Assembly: GCA_050949725.1 (NCBI GenBank)
Contig: JBMNGH010000003.1
Location: 62,001-126,000, forward strand
Length of the DNA stretch: 64,000 bases
Reading direction: 5' to 3'
Source of the DNA: JBMNGH01 sp050949725
Lineage (GTDB): Bacteria > Bacillota > Thermosediminibacteria > Thermosediminibacterales > Tepidanaerobacteraceae
A program made the position numbers and the translations under genes. The notes under the pieces are model-generated. The model was not told the DNA's origin, made no database searches, and saw only the letters and a program-made list of their open reading frames with translations. Below are positions 26,677-36,117 of the stretch, in pieces; positions within the stretch are counted from its first letter, which is position 1, and every line of letters begins with the position of its first letter.

Positions 26677-28932
26677 TCAAGATCCCTTTTTTTTAACTCT
26701 AGCAAGTACAGCAGGATCAACTGGTATTTCTGTTATTCTGATGCCCACGGCATTGTAAATGGCATTTGAAACGGCAGCGGCTACAGATATAATCGGGGGC
26801 TCACCGACTCCTTTAGCACCGTAAGGGCCATTGGGATCTATTGTTTCCACTATCCCCGGCACAATTTCCGGGGCCTCGAATATTGTAGGCACCTTGTATT
26901 CCATATACGAACCGTTCATGATCTCTCCATCATCATTTGTCACCAACTTTTCCATCATCGTCATTCCGATTCCCTGTAGTACCCCTCCTTCAATCTGCCC
27001 CTCTACCATTTGGGGATTTATGGCTTTTCCAACGTCGTGCACAGACACCAGTCTGTCCACCTTGATTTTCCCGTTGTCTCCAACCGTGACCTCAGCAATT
27101 TGTATGCCAAATTGGTATGCAGAAGCCGGGTTGCCATACCCTGTGCTGTCAGGCATTGGACAGTCGGGCTCATAATTTCCAAGTCCAAAAAAGGGCAATC
27201 CACTTCTGGCTTCGCTGCCGAGTTTTGCAACTTCAGCAAAAGAAACACTCTTACCGTTGTCAATATTTACAAATTTACCCTCTTTTAATGCCACATTACC
27301 CTCACCTATCAGCTTTTTACTAAAAACAATCATTTGGTCTTTTACATTGCGAGCGGCAAGCATTACTGCTTTCCCGAGAACAGTGGAAAGTTTGCTGCCG
27401 TGTGTACCTGTGGAAAATGGGGTCAAATCGGTGTCTCCAAGAATTACACATATTTGCTTTGGATCATTTTGAAGCTCCTCGGCTGCTATTTGAGCAAAAA
27501 CCGTCCGGGATCCCTGACCGATTTCGGCCTCACCTACATAGACACTTATCCTTCCGGCAGAATCCACCTTTACAACAGCACTACCACCGCTAAATTCCGG
27601 CTCACCTGCCCTACTGCCTGTCGCATGGATGAGTGCTGCAACGCCTATGCCCTTACCCTCCACCTTAGTCTTTCTCTTTCTAGACCAATCGGTCAGCTCC
27701 ATAGCCTTTTTAGCACATTCTGGAAGGCCGCAGCTTGTAATCTTATAGCCTTGTATACCCGTCTGATTTTTCTTTATAAAATTTTTCAACCTCAGTTCGA
27801 ACGGATCAATTCGAAGTTTTTCTGCAAGTTCATCTATGAGTGACTCCACGGCAAAGTGCATCTGCGGGTTACCATATCCCCTATAGGCTGTCGTCGGTGG
27901 CTTGTTGGTGTACACAGAGTGCCCGATTGTCTTCACACTCTTAAAGTTGTACATGTTGTCAGCCCTTGTTACCGCTACACTCAATACCCATGGACCACAG
28001 CTTGAATACGCACCGTTGTCTGACAACACAGTAGTCTTTTTGCCTAAAAAATTGCCTTGTTTATCTGCCGCAATAGCAACTTCTATTTCCATAGCAACAG
28101 CAGGACGTGTTGCAACAAATTCCTCTTCTCTAGTATTCAATATTCTGACAGGCTTAGCTGTTTTAAGTGCCAAGGCAGCAGCAAGCAACGGTGTCTTTTG
28201 CTCATTGCGTGCTCCAAAAGCCCCGCCCGTTTCCAGCGCTTTTATGACAATATTCGCTTCATCCAACCCGAAAATCTTTTTTATTTCTTGTCTAACCCTG
28301 AAATAAACCTGTGATGCACAGTAAACCGTCAAATTTCCACCATGGTACCATGCAATTGCACAATTGGGCTCCATGTAAGCATGGTGAAGTGTCGGAAAAG
28401 TAAATTTATCCGATACTATAACATCTGCTTTTTCAAAAGCCTCATCTATATCATTTCGGCTGATATCATAAGTAATCGCAATATTTTTAGGTTTGTCCTC
28501 GTGTATGAGTACATTGTCCGAATCGATAGCTTCTGACAGGCGCGTTACACATTGCATCGGATCGTACTCGACTTCAATTAATCGCAGGGCACTTTCGGCT
28601 ATCTCCTCGGTAACTGCTGCGACCAGTGCTACCTCATCCCCGATAAACCTGACCCTGTCTGAAGCTAGAAGTTGGGCATCTTTTAACGCATTTGAGTAAT
28701 TGTTGTTATAAGGAATATCTTTATAAGTGACAACAGCTTCCACACCGGACAGTTCCCTTGCCTTTGTAGTATCTATTCTTAATATTCGTGCATGCGCGTG
28801 GGGGCTTCGCAACACCTTCCCTACAAGCATGTTGCTCAATTTAAAATCAGTGCTGAATATAGTCTTCCCACGCACCTTATCCTCTGCATCTACTCTGGGA
28901 ACTCTTTTACCTACATATTTAAATCCAGACAT
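26677..28932 (-). CDS. Molybdenum hydroxylase large (pterin-binding) subunit
   Basis: 751-residue catalytic subunit of the xanthine dehydrogenase/aldehyde oxidase family. Conserved blocks include GKRVPRVDAEDKVRGKTIF at the N-terminus, GGAFGARNEQKTP (pterin loop), AYRGYGNPQMHFA (substrate Arg region), VGEAEIGQGSRTVFAQ and, near the C-terminus, PYGAKGVGEPP with the catalytic Glu. It is the first gene of the operon, with GGTGG before the ATG. With an FAD subunit of the hydroxybenzoyl-CoA-reductase type, substrates could be N-heterocycles, imidazolones or aromatic acyl-CoAs; not decidable here. Confidence 0.94.
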   Translation of the reverse strand: MSGFKYVGKRVPRVDAEDKVRGKTIFSTDFKLSNMLVGKVLRSPHAHARILRIDTTKARELSGVEAVVTYKDIPYNNNYSNALKDAQLLASDRVRFIGDEVALVAAVTEEIAESALRLIEVEYDPMQCVTRLSEAIDSDNVLIHEDKPKNIAITYDISRNDIDEAFEKADVIVSDKFTFPTLHHAYMEPNCAIAWYHGGNLTVYCASQVYFRVRQEIKKIFGLDEANIVIKALETGGAFGARNEQKTPLLAAALALKTAKPVRILNTREEEFVATRPAVAMEIEVAIAADKQGNFLGKKTTVLSDNGAYSSCGPWVLSVAVTRADNMYNFKSVKTIGHSVYTNKPPTTAYRGYGNPQMHFAVESLIDELAEKLRIDPFELRLKNFIKKNQTGIQGYKITSCGLPECAKKAMELTDWSRKRKTKVEGKGIGVAALIHATGSRAGEPEFSGGSAVVKVDSAGRISVYVGEAEIGQGSRTVFAQIAAEELQNDPKQICVILGDTDLTPFSTGTHGSKLSTVLGKAVMLAARNVKDQMIVFSKKLIGEGNVALKEGKFVNIDNGKSVSFAEVAKLGSEARSGLPFFGLGNYEPDCPMPDSTGYGNPASAYQFGIQIAEVTVGDNGKIKVDRLVSVHDVGKAINPQMVEGQIEGGVLQGIGMTMMEKLVTNDDGEIMNGSYMEYKVPTIFEAPEIVPGIVETIDPNGPYGAKGVGEPPIISVAAAVSNAIYNAVGIRITEIPVDPAVLARVKKKGS

Positions 28933-29109
28933 GTATACACCACCATATCATTTTGCACTTTTATGTTAACCATTTTTACCTTTACAGCAATCTAATAAAA
29001 GTAATTCTTGTGATAATTTTTATATATAATAATAACACATTTAGCCCTTTAGGGTCACCCCTTGAAATAATACAATAGTATCCACAAGAGGGCCTCCTTT
29101 TGATGGTAT

Positions 29110-30450
29110 TTAATAATGTAGGTAATCCTCTATCCGGATCTCTTCTTCACCAGGGATAAAACGCCTTCTCATAATGTCCTTTATTTTAAGTGGCTTTGTT
29201 GCATCGATCCCAAACTTTCCTATATGAACCTCCCGCACATCTTCTCTAGTATATGATGATACACCCTTAACCAATACGATGTCTTTATCGGGGCAGCAGC
29301 GAGTCTGAACAGCCCATAAAACATCAGATGCATCATAAATGTCCACATCTTCGTCAACAACAATACAAGTTTTTATCCAAGAATATGACGCAAGTGCTGA
29401 GAGTATAACGTTTTTCGGCTGTTCTTCCGTCTGTTTTTTCAAACCTATAACACAACCGAACACAAAGGAAGTCGTAGAAACACCTGTGATTCCACTCGGC
29501 GCAAACTTTTTAACATGCTGATATATTTCGGCCTCTATCGGAAAGCCTAGGAGATAAAGATCTTCCTGCCCTCCCGCATATATACTGTGATAGATTGGAT
29601 CTTTTCTATGCGTTATTGCCTTAACATGAAAAACATGGTTTTTCATTACAGGCACATAGCTATCCGTAAATTCACCGAAAGGCCCTTCCATCTCCCTCAC
29701 ATTCGGTAGAACTATGCCCTCAATCACGATTTCCGCATCTGCGGGGACTTCAACATCTATTGTCCTGCATTTAGTTACCTTTAAGGGTTCGTTGCAAAGT
29801 GCCCCGGCAAATTCAAGTTCTGATCTGTCAAACGGAATCTTGGACGCCGCACTGAACATCAACGCAGGCGGGGCTCCGATTACAACAGCGGCTTCAAGTG
29901 GCATGTTTTTTTGTTCTGAAAGTGTATGACATATCCCCAAATGCTGGGGTGGCATCATGCGCACTCTAAGCTTGTCTTTGTCGACCAGCTGCAACCTGTT
30001 AAAAGATGCATTCGCTAGTCCTGTCATAGGGTCATTAGCTATTACGACACCGCCCGTTATATAAGGCCCTGCATCCCCATCCGAATGTGTAACGATCGGG
30101 AGTTTGAAAAGATCGATATCCTCATCGGTATATATGATATCCTGACAGGGAGCTTCTTGTGCAATTTCATGTGATAATGTGAATGCTTCCCTTTCCGCCC
30201 ACTGCTCAAGTTCTCTGCCGTATTCCATATCCAGAGCATTAGCAATTGATTCCCTGTTGGGATATATGTACGACACAAGGGGAATTAAACTGCCCTTTAC
30301 ATTTTCAAATAATACAGCCTTACCAAACTCCTTGTGAATTTTCTTGGCTACTGCAGGCAACTCATATACAGGGTCTACCTGCTTTTTTACTCTGGTGAGA
30401 AGCCCGGCATATTCCAACTGTTCTAAATGCTTTCTCATGGATATTGCCAT
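29110..30450 (-). CDS. UbiD family decarboxylase
   Basis: 446-residue member of the prenylated-FMN decarboxylase family (3-polyprenyl-4-hydroxybenzoate decarboxylase and many aromatic or alkenoic acid decarboxylases). Visible are FENVKGSLIPLVSYIY, YITGGVVIANDP, RLQLVDKDKLRVRM, the substrate helix ANDP/NASFNR, GPFGEFTDSY (conserved Glu) and VVDEDVDIYD near the C-terminus. The start at 30450 is chosen because GGAAG lies 8 bases upstream. No ubiX-type prenyltransferase is in the window. It lies 180 bases upstream of the molybdenum hydroxylase operon on the same strand. Confidence 0.92.
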   Translation of the reverse strand: MAISMRKHLEQLEYAGLLTRVKKQVDPVYELPAVAKKIHKEFGKAVLFENVKGSLIPLVSYIYPNRESIANALDMEYGRELEQWAEREAFTLSHEIAQEAPCQDIIYTDEDIDLFKLPIVTHSDGDAGPYITGGVVIANDPMTGLANASFNRLQLVDKDKLRVRMMPPQHLGICHTLSEQKNMPLEAAVVIGAPPALMFSAASKIPFDRSELEFAGALCNEPLKVTKCRTIDVEVPADAEIVIEGIVLPNVREMEGPFGEFTDSYVPVMKNHVFHVKAITHRKDPIYHSIYAGGQEDLYLLGFPIEAEIYQHVKKFAPSGITGVSTTSFVFGCVIGLKKQTEEQPKNVILSALASYSWIKTCIVVDEDVDIYDASDVLWAVQTRCCPDKDIVLVKGVSSYTREDVREVHIGKFGIDATKPLKIKDIMRRRFIPGEEEIRIEDYLHY

Positions 30451-30918
30451 TTGTCCACTTCCTTTTCTTTTCATGTTCAAAAAACACTCAACTCGGCTAT
30501 TATTATTTTTGCCCAATAACGCCTTTTTCCCTGCATTTTTGTCTTCAAGTTTTTAGACGCTTTCTGCGAATAAATCTCGTCTGTTATCTTGTCTTATATT
30601 ATATAGTTTTTTTACAAGGTTTTCATCTCATAAACCTAAATTACGATGGGACGCAAGTCAAGACTTTTTATTCAAAATAAATCATTCAAATTAATCATAA
30701 TCAGTATTTGCTATAAACAGTCTTTAAATCATTTCTTAAAAGCATAATTTTTTGCTGCCTTCCGCTGAACATCATTAAGTGTATTTACCTTTCTTTATTT
30801 GAGTTATTTAATGTGCATTTTATTCTCTAAAAAATGCTCAGCTCTATGATCATCAACAATTAACATTTTTTACACTTTTTAAATATCATATAATGACAAC
30901 GGATTGGAGGTTTTAATA
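30451..30918. other. Intergenic region between divergent genes
   Basis: AT-rich sequence between ubiD-like and the peptidoglycan-binding gene. TATAAT at about 30891 lies shortly before the plus-strand gene with TTTACA upstream, but the spacing (about 14) is short. No other gene or structure was seen. Confidence 0.4.
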
Positions 30919-31155
30919 ATGACGTTAAGACAAGAGTTCGGATCCAGGATTTTGCGAAGGGGAATGAGAGGCGAAGATGTCAGATTGCTTCAAAGTAAAT
31001 TAGAAAGCCTTGGATACATGGTAGGGCCGGTTGACGGCATCTTTGGACCAAAAACCGAGAGGGCGGTCAGGCAATTTCAACGAGACAATAATATAAAAAT
31101 AGACGGTGTTGTTGGACCTCAAACCTACGATATGCTAGAAAGATTAATACCTTAG
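30919..31155 (+). CDS. Small peptidoglycan-binding domain protein
   Basis: 78-residue protein that is almost entirely one peptidoglycan-binding type 1 domain: LRRGMRGEDVRLLQSKLESLG, VDGIFGPKTERAVRQFQ and DGVVGPQTYDMLE. No signal peptide is visible, so it may act inside the developing spore or mother cell, or be secreted another way. The start at 30919 follows TTGGAGG by 8 bases. It ends 2 bases from the convergent RtcB remnant. Confidence 0.88.
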   Translation: MTLRQEFGSRILRRGMRGEDVRLLQSKLESLGYMVGPVDGIFGPKTERAVRQFQRDNNIKIDGVVGPQTYDMLERLIP

Positions 31156-31157
31156 AA

Positions 31158-31403
31158 TTAAGCTTCTTTCCCTTCACCTTTTATTACGCCGAGGGGTCTT
31201 AGCCTCACAATAGGCTTTGTCAGCCATGCATCTACGAGCGTAAATATTACGTCGTCAATATTTTTGTATGCCAAAGGATCCTCATCCAGGAGTGACCTCA
31301 GATCATTTGAAGTTGTAACAACATTTTGCATCTGCTCTTCTAATTGTTCGGTCGTAAACTCCTGGCATGCCTTTTTTCTTAAACAATAAGAAAGCCGGGG
31401 CAT
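31158..31403 (-). pseudogene. Remnant of the C-terminus of an RtcB-like RNA ligase
   Basis: The last 65 or so residues (from CQEFTTEQL to the end) read like the end of RtcB tRNA-splicing ligase: AYKNIDDVI followed by a PIVRLRPLGVIKG tail. Full RtcB proteins are about 400-480 residues. The sequence before it is the terminator of sspI, so the catalytic body is missing. The open frame from 31403 has no ribosome site and its first codons lie in the terminator hairpin. It is probably a deletion scar; expression as a small protein is possible but unlikely. Confidence 0.6.
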
Positions 31404-31414
31404 TTGATCCCGGC
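31384..31414 (-). terminator. Probable terminator of sspI
   Basis: Arms GCCGGG (31409-31414 on the minus strand) and CCCGGC (31394-31399), nine-base loop, then TTTCTTATTGTTT on the minus strand, 14 bases past the sspI stop. Confidence 0.65.
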
Positions 31415-31427
31415 AGACTTCGACTCG

Positions 31428-31652
31428 TTATGATATGGGCTGCTCGTTTATACCCTCCATTATTTTATCCATCATACTGCTTTTGTTTTCACTGCTCGAC
31501 TTTAGCCAGACAACTTCAAATAAGATTCCCATTCCGGGAAGTGCATCTTCTTCTCGCGCATCAATAGTTTCTTGAATATATCCTTCTACTTCTTCCCTGC
31601 TGCTTCCGGCAAGATTTTTTAATACAAGATTGCGCAAATCAAGTGCGGTCAT
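31428..31652 (-). CDS. sspI: Small acid-soluble spore protein SspI
   Basis: 74-residue spore protein of the SspI (SASP I) family: MTALDLRNLVLKNLAG, SSREEVEGYIQETIDAREED and LPGMGILFEVVW match the conserved pattern LRxAVxxNxxG...LPGLGVLFEVIW. It is made in the forespore and shows that the host forms spores. The start at 31652 follows GGTGGGATGTG. It is probably transcribed alone by a forespore sigma factor; no such promoter could be confirmed. Confidence 0.9.
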   Translation of the reverse strand: MTALDLRNLVLKNLAGSSREEVEGYIQETIDAREEDALPGMGILFEVVWLKSSSENKSSMMDKIMEGINEQPIS

Positions 31653-31749
31653 CACATCCCACCCTTTCATTTATATTTATGTGTTTGACTTTATGTTTCC
31701 CCCATCTGATTAAAAAAATTAACAGCTTTAAAATTTCTGTCACAAGTGA

Positions 31750-31801
31750 TAAAAAAAATAAACAATGGGTGTCCAATCCTTTTTTTGGGACACCCATTGT
31801 T
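31750..31801 (-). terminator. Terminator of the racemase-HyuA-DUF917 operon
   Basis: Perfect 14-base arms 31761-31774 and 31788-31801 with a 13-base loop. On the minus strand they are followed by TTTATTTTTTTT, 32 bases after the DUF917 stop. Confidence 0.88.
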
Positions 31802-31832
31802 CTAAAGTGAAATTCTAGGAAATTCTTTTTGA

Positions 31833-32972
31833 CTAATCCTTACTGACTAGTTTTTCTACAGGTATATAATCTTCTTGATAACCGAAATACCTAGGTCCAA
31901 ATGTTTGTATACCCAGGTCTGTTCTCATTTTTTCATCAGCCGGTACAACCACTATACTGCCCCTGTAGCCGTATTTTACTATATCTGTTCTAATCGGCTC
32001 ACCTGTCTCAGAGTCGAGTATCATGATAAGGTCAGGTGTTAAACATTTAACCTCTCCGCTTATTTCAAGCCTTAACCATTCGTTTTGGAAATCTACAAAG
32101 GCGTTTTCACCTTTGTATTCTTCCAGACCTTCCAGTGTTAGCCTGCCCATGGAAAAACCTTTAGTTTTTTCCGCACCGAACTCACGATTAATATCAACTA
32201 TCTTACCCTTGAAAACCTCGTAGCCTCCAAGAATTCTGGTTATGTTCTCAATGGGATCCTTATGAGTCTTTCTGCAGTCGAACACCATCTTTCCGAGTTC
32301 CCAACTCTTTGAAATTGAATTAAATATTGCAGCTTTTTTCATCTGTTTACCTGTCATCGGATACCCAGCGATCCATGAGCTTCCTCCATAGGCCATAGCC
32401 GCATTTCTTATGATTCTTTCTGACATTATAGCATCAACTGTATCAGCTATTGTTATTGCGCCTTTTTCATTTGCGGATGCCGTAGGGGAAGGCATGATGC
32501 CATGAGTATAAAATGATGTCATCTGGAGCTCCGGGAAAGCCCTTCCCATACCGTCGCCGTCAATGGTAGGTATGCCAACCGCACCCGCTACGGCCATGGG
32601 AACTGGTGTGTTTACACCACCGGCTTCCGGAGGGATAATAGCCTGTACCTCTTTACCTATGTATTTTTTAAGGCTTTCTAGACACCACAGAACTTCTTTA
32701 CCTCCCGGCGGTTTCTCAGTAATCACCACAGGCGCCCCAAGACAAGCGGCCATACATGTCAATGCATCATCGGGAAAGTCCTTCGGGTCTATTAATACTA
32801 TATCATTCCCTTCCCTGATAACGTTTAGTGCCCAGAGCAAACCTATTTCGGGATCACCACCGCCACCGGTAGCAAGAATCGAGGCTCCTAAAGTTATTTC
32901 ATGTATGCCCTGCTCATCTACTACTCTATAGTCTCGTACACCCCATTCTTTTAAAATATCGTATACACTCAT
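31833..32972 (-). CDS. DUF917 (S-methyl-thiohydantoin desulfurase-like) protein, copy 2
   Basis: 379 residues of the DUF917 family, whose Pfam name refers to S-methyl thiohydantoin desulfurase. It has LGASILATGGGGDPEIGLLWAL near residue 25, CMAACLGAPVVITEKPPGG, IIPPEAGGVNTPVPMAVAG, and a C-terminal IRTDIVKYGYRGSIVVVPA. The start at 32972 follows GGTGG by 7 bases. It is a close paralogue of the gene at 33310-34485 and is the last gene of the operon. The reaction is unknown; family position beside HyuA suggests work on hydantoin-like rings. Confidence 0.87.
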   Translation of the reverse strand: MSVYDILKEWGVRDYRVVDEQGIHEITLGASILATGGGGDPEIGLLWALNVIREGNDIVLIDPKDFPDDALTCMAACLGAPVVITEKPPGGKEVLWCLESLKKYIGKEVQAIIPPEAGGVNTPVPMAVAGAVGIPTIDGDGMGRAFPELQMTSFYTHGIMPSPTASANEKGAITIADTVDAIMSERIIRNAAMAYGGSSWIAGYPMTGKQMKKAAIFNSISKSWELGKMVFDCRKTHKDPIENITRILGGYEVFKGKIVDINREFGAEKTKGFSMGRLTLEGLEEYKGENAFVDFQNEWLRLEISGEVKCLTPDLIMILDSETGEPIRTDIVKYGYRGSIVVVPADEKMRTDLGIQTFGPRYFGYQEDYIPVEKLVSKD

Positions 32973-33042
32973 CTTTTTACCACCTATATTCTTCAATTTA
33001 CTTGATTTGTATTGTTCGAATTGGTTCAAACTTGTTTTTGTG

Positions 33043-33291
33043 CTAAATTTGCAGCTCACTTTCTTTTTCAGGATTTACCATATATATTTTCTTGGGTACT
33101 CTCGATTCCAAGCTTGATTCCATCGGTCCGGTAAGTTCCACTAAAACCAAACTATTTGCAAGCTTATCCAAGGAGCTTCCTACATCCGGCTTTCCTTCAA
33201 GGGCTTCTAATATTGCCTTTTTTTCAGTATACGGATTTTCCATCACGAATTTTACGATTTCTTTTTCAGTTTCAGACAAATTTATTGACAC
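33043..33291 (-). CDS. Small helical protein between DUF917 paralogues, possible winged helix
   Basis: 82 residues from a GTG at 33291 preceded by a perfect GGAGGTGAT site. The N-terminal part (LSETEKEIVKFVMENPYTEK, followed by ILEAL) looks like a winged-helix DNA-binding start, and the end (PKKIYMVNP) resembles the wing. No firm family assignment can be made. It is sandwiched between two DUF917 genes in one operon (18 and 70 bases of spacing), so it may be a regulator or a subunit of these proteins. Confidence 0.68.
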   Translation of the reverse strand: MSINLSETEKEIVKFVMENPYTEKKAILEALEGKPDVGSSLDKLANSLVLVELTGPMESSLESRVPKKIYMVNPEKESELQI

Positions 33292-33309
33292 CTCAATATC
33301 ACCTCCCTG

Positions 33310-34485
33310 TTATTTTCCCCATATGTCCTTATTTAGCTCTTCAACAGGAACGTAGTCCATATCATAACCGAAATACCTGGGACCAAAAAGCTCTATACCC
33401 TTTGGTGTTCTCATTCTCTCATGAGCAGGTATTAGGATTATTGAGCCTCTATATCCGTATTTCATGACATCGCTCCTAATAGGCTCTCCTGTATCAGAGT
33501 CAACAATTGCTATTAGGTCAGGTGGAACACATCTCACCTTACCATCTATTCTCAAATTAAGCCATTCATTCTGGAAATCTATCAGCGCCGTACTACCTTT
33601 GTATTCATCCAGTCCTTCCATTTTAATCTTACCGAGGCTAAATCCTTTTGTGGCCTCTCCGCCAAATTCTCTGGAGATATCTACAATCTTTCCTTTAAAT
33701 ACCCTTACCCCGGTAACATTCCTGGTGGACTTCAGGCTGTCCAACATTTCCTTGACAGGATCAAGGTGCTGTCTGCGGGCCCTGAAGACCGCCTTACCTA
33801 GCTCCCATGCAATGCTTTGAGAATTAAGTATTGAAGCATCTTTTATTTCTTTCCCTGTCATCGGATAGGTGGAAATCCAGGAAATTCCACCATAGGCCAT
33901 TGCGGTCCTCCTGCAAATGTTTTCAGCCATCCTGTTGTCTGCACCTGTATCTACAACAGTAACATTGCCACGGTCGTCACATGTGACAGTAGGAGATGCA
34001 TTTACACCATTCGTAACCCATGATGTCATCTGAAGTTCTGGAAATGCCCTGTTCATTCCGTCTACGTCTATTACCGGAACACCTAACTCTCCTGCAGCCG
34101 CATACGCTACGGTCGAGTTAACCCCCCCGCATTCAAGAGGTATAGTTGCTTCCAGCTCTTTCCCCCAGTATTTTTGCAGCTTATCTATAGCCCTGTTCAA
34201 TACATCATATGATGGCGGTTTTTCGGTTAGAACCACCGGTGCTCCCAAACATCCAACACTGGCGCCTAAAATATCATCCGGAATATCCATTGGATCTACC
34301 ATAACGATGTCCTTACCCTCATTTATCACATTAAAAGTCCAGAGAAGCCCTATCTCAGGATCTCCTCCTCCTCCCGTTGCTAGTATTGATGCTCCAAGGG
34401 TTATCTCTTCAATTGCTTGCTTGTCAATAATTTTATAATTTTTAACTCCCCATTTTTTTAGTGTTTCAAAAACCTTTCCTGACAT
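33310..34485 (-). CDS. DUF917 (S-methyl-thiohydantoin desulfurase-like) protein, copy 1
   Basis: 391 residues, paralogue of the 31833 gene: LGASILATGGGGDPEIGLLWTF, SVGCLGAPVVLTEKPP, TIPLECGGVNSTVAYAAAGE, and IRSDVMKYGYRGSIILIPA. The start at 34485 follows AAGGAGG by 8 bases; it lies 13 bases after the HyuA stop. Pairs of DUF917 proteins with a short HyuA are a recurrent arrangement, so the two copies may be subunits of one complex. Function unproven. Confidence 0.87.
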   Translation of the reverse strand: MSGKVFETLKKWGVKNYKIIDKQAIEEITLGASILATGGGGDPEIGLLWTFNVINEGKDIVMVDPMDIPDDILGASVGCLGAPVVLTEKPPSYDVLNRAIDKLQKYWGKELEATIPLECGGVNSTVAYAAAGELGVPVIDVDGMNRAFPELQMTSWVTNGVNASPTVTCDDRGNVTVVDTGADNRMAENICRRTAMAYGGISWISTYPMTGKEIKDASILNSQSIAWELGKAVFRARRQHLDPVKEMLDSLKSTRNVTGVRVFKGKIVDISREFGGEATKGFSLGKIKMEGLDEYKGSTALIDFQNEWLNLRIDGKVRCVPPDLIAIVDSDTGEPIRSDVMKYGYRGSIILIPAHERMRTPKGIELFGPRYFGYDMDYVPVEELNKDIWGK

Positions 34486-34498
34486 ATCGCCGACCTCC

Positions 34499-36094
34499 TT
34501 ATTCAAAAATTTTGCCTTTTACTCGAATACGAATCTTCTCTCGTTTTCCAGGCATGTATGCAAAGGGGATTTCTTCAACATCCAGTATTTCTACGCTATC
34601 CCTTATTGCACCAGCTTTTTCCGCTTCATCTTTAGCTTTTTCAATAACCTTATCTATTGACTCTTGCCTATCTTCAATTTCAAGGTCAGCCACACCTTCT
34701 GCATAAGCGCCGATTTCGGCTATCGTTGTACCTATTGCTCCACACACCTCAAAATGAGGAGGCAGGATTACTTCGGATATACCTTCTAGGTCTTTATTAG
34801 GTACAACCATTGCACCTCCACCCACGAAAATGGCTTTTGTATCGCCAGCGACAGTCTTCATCTGATCTACGGCAACTTCTATGGTATTCTTTATCTTTTC
34901 ATAACCAGCCTTAATCGTGCTTTCATCGACAGCCTTTACCTTATCAATTTGTGGTGCAAAATCTGTATCAAATATATCAAGCTTTCTGTCTATTATTCCT
35001 GATGCAACACCTATGTCATGAGTTGTCAAAATAGGACCGCCAAATGATTTGCCGAGTCTTACTAGATTATGACCAACACTTTCCGGTCCAAGCCCAATTA
35101 CCTCCTTGCCCTTTGTCTTTAAAATGGTTCCACCACCTAAGGCAATTGACATGAGATCCGGGCACCTAATATTGGTCTTAACCCCGCCTATTGTAACGGT
35201 AATTGAGGACTCTCTTGGGAAACCGTTTACTATGTAAGCAACGTCAGTAGATGTTCCACCTATGTCAACGACAACACCGTTATCCACACCAGATAGATAA
35301 ACAGCACCTCTTACGCTAGCAGCCGGTCCAGATGCAACCGTAAATATCGGATAGTTTACCGCGTAGTCCGCTGCCATAACTGTACCGTCGTTTTGAACTA
35401 TGAACAGCGGAGCATCAATGTTTCTATCTTTAGTAGCTTTTCTCAGAGCATCTATAGCTTTTCTCATAACGCTGATTACTGATGCATTGAGTATTGTGGA
35501 GTTTTCTCTTTCCAAAATCGAAATCGATGCTATGTGGTTAGATAACGTTATAGGTATATCGCCAAGTTCTTCAGTTATGATCTCTGCTGCTCTTTCTTCC
35601 TGATCAGGAATCATCGGTGAGAAAACGCCTGTTATGGCAATAGAGTCGACTTTGCCTTTTATTTTTTTACACGCTTCTCTTATCGCTTGCTCATCCAATG
35701 GAACTATGTCTCGGCCGTCATATTCCTTGCCGCCCCTCACTATGAATATGTTTTGTTCTCCACCTATTGCAGCCTTTAGATCTTCAGGCCACCCGGTAAG
35801 CGGCGGAATAGCGGTTGTGGCAGGTGCGCCGAGTCTGAAAATGCCAACTTTGTTCAGACTCTTCCTCTCAATGATGGCATTTGTTGTGTGAGTTGTCCCA
35901 AGTGAAACCAGCAGAATCTCACTCGGATCGACCTTTTTTGTTTGGAGAAGCACATCAAGGGCGTTTACTATCCCTGTTGTGACATCCTCTGTTGTAAGGG
36001 ATTTTGCTTTTGCAATTACTTCTTTACCTCTTATCATGACTCCATCTGTAAATGTCCCTCCAACGTCAAAACCAATTCTTACATCTTTTGTCAT
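34499..36094 (-). CDS. Hydantoinase/oxoprolinase family protein, short HyuA type
   Basis: 531 residues of the HyuA family (ATP-dependent N-methylhydantoinase, 5-oxoprolinase, acetone carboxylase relatives). The actin-like ATPase motifs are GFDVGGTFTDGVM at 8-20, SLGTTHTTNAIIERK, VVDIGGTSTDVAYI and IFVGGGAMVVPN. At 531 residues it is the short type that lacks the C-terminal extension of full HyuA. It follows the racemase gene by 23 bases with AAGGAGGG before the ATG and leads into DUF917 genes. It may activate a cyclic amide by phosphorylation; substrate unknown. Confidence 0.9.
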   Translation of the reverse strand: MTKDVRIGFDVGGTFTDGVMIRGKEVIAKAKSLTTEDVTTGIVNALDVLLQTKKVDPSEILLVSLGTTHTTNAIIERKSLNKVGIFRLGAPATTAIPPLTGWPEDLKAAIGGEQNIFIVRGGKEYDGRDIVPLDEQAIREACKKIKGKVDSIAITGVFSPMIPDQEERAAEIITEELGDIPITLSNHIASISILERENSTILNASVISVMRKAIDALRKATKDRNIDAPLFIVQNDGTVMAADYAVNYPIFTVASGPAASVRGAVYLSGVDNGVVVDIGGTSTDVAYIVNGFPRESSITVTIGGVKTNIRCPDLMSIALGGGTILKTKGKEVIGLGPESVGHNLVRLGKSFGGPILTTHDIGVASGIIDRKLDIFDTDFAPQIDKVKAVDESTIKAGYEKIKNTIEVAVDQMKTVAGDTKAIFVGGGAMVVPNKDLEGISEVILPPHFEVCGAIGTTIAEIGAYAEGVADLEIEDRQESIDKVIEKAKDEAEKAGAIRDSVEILDVEEIPFAYMPGKREKIRIRVKGKIFE

Positions 36095-36117
36095 ATCGTA
36101 TTTGCCCTCCTTATATT

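Noticed and set aside
29040..29105. Mini open frame after UbiD: AAAAGGAGG followed by TTG and 10 codons (MWILLYYFKG)
   Set aside because: Good ribosome site but only 10 codons, no known leader-peptide pattern and no attenuator structure beyond a 10-base CCCTAAAGGG palindrome.
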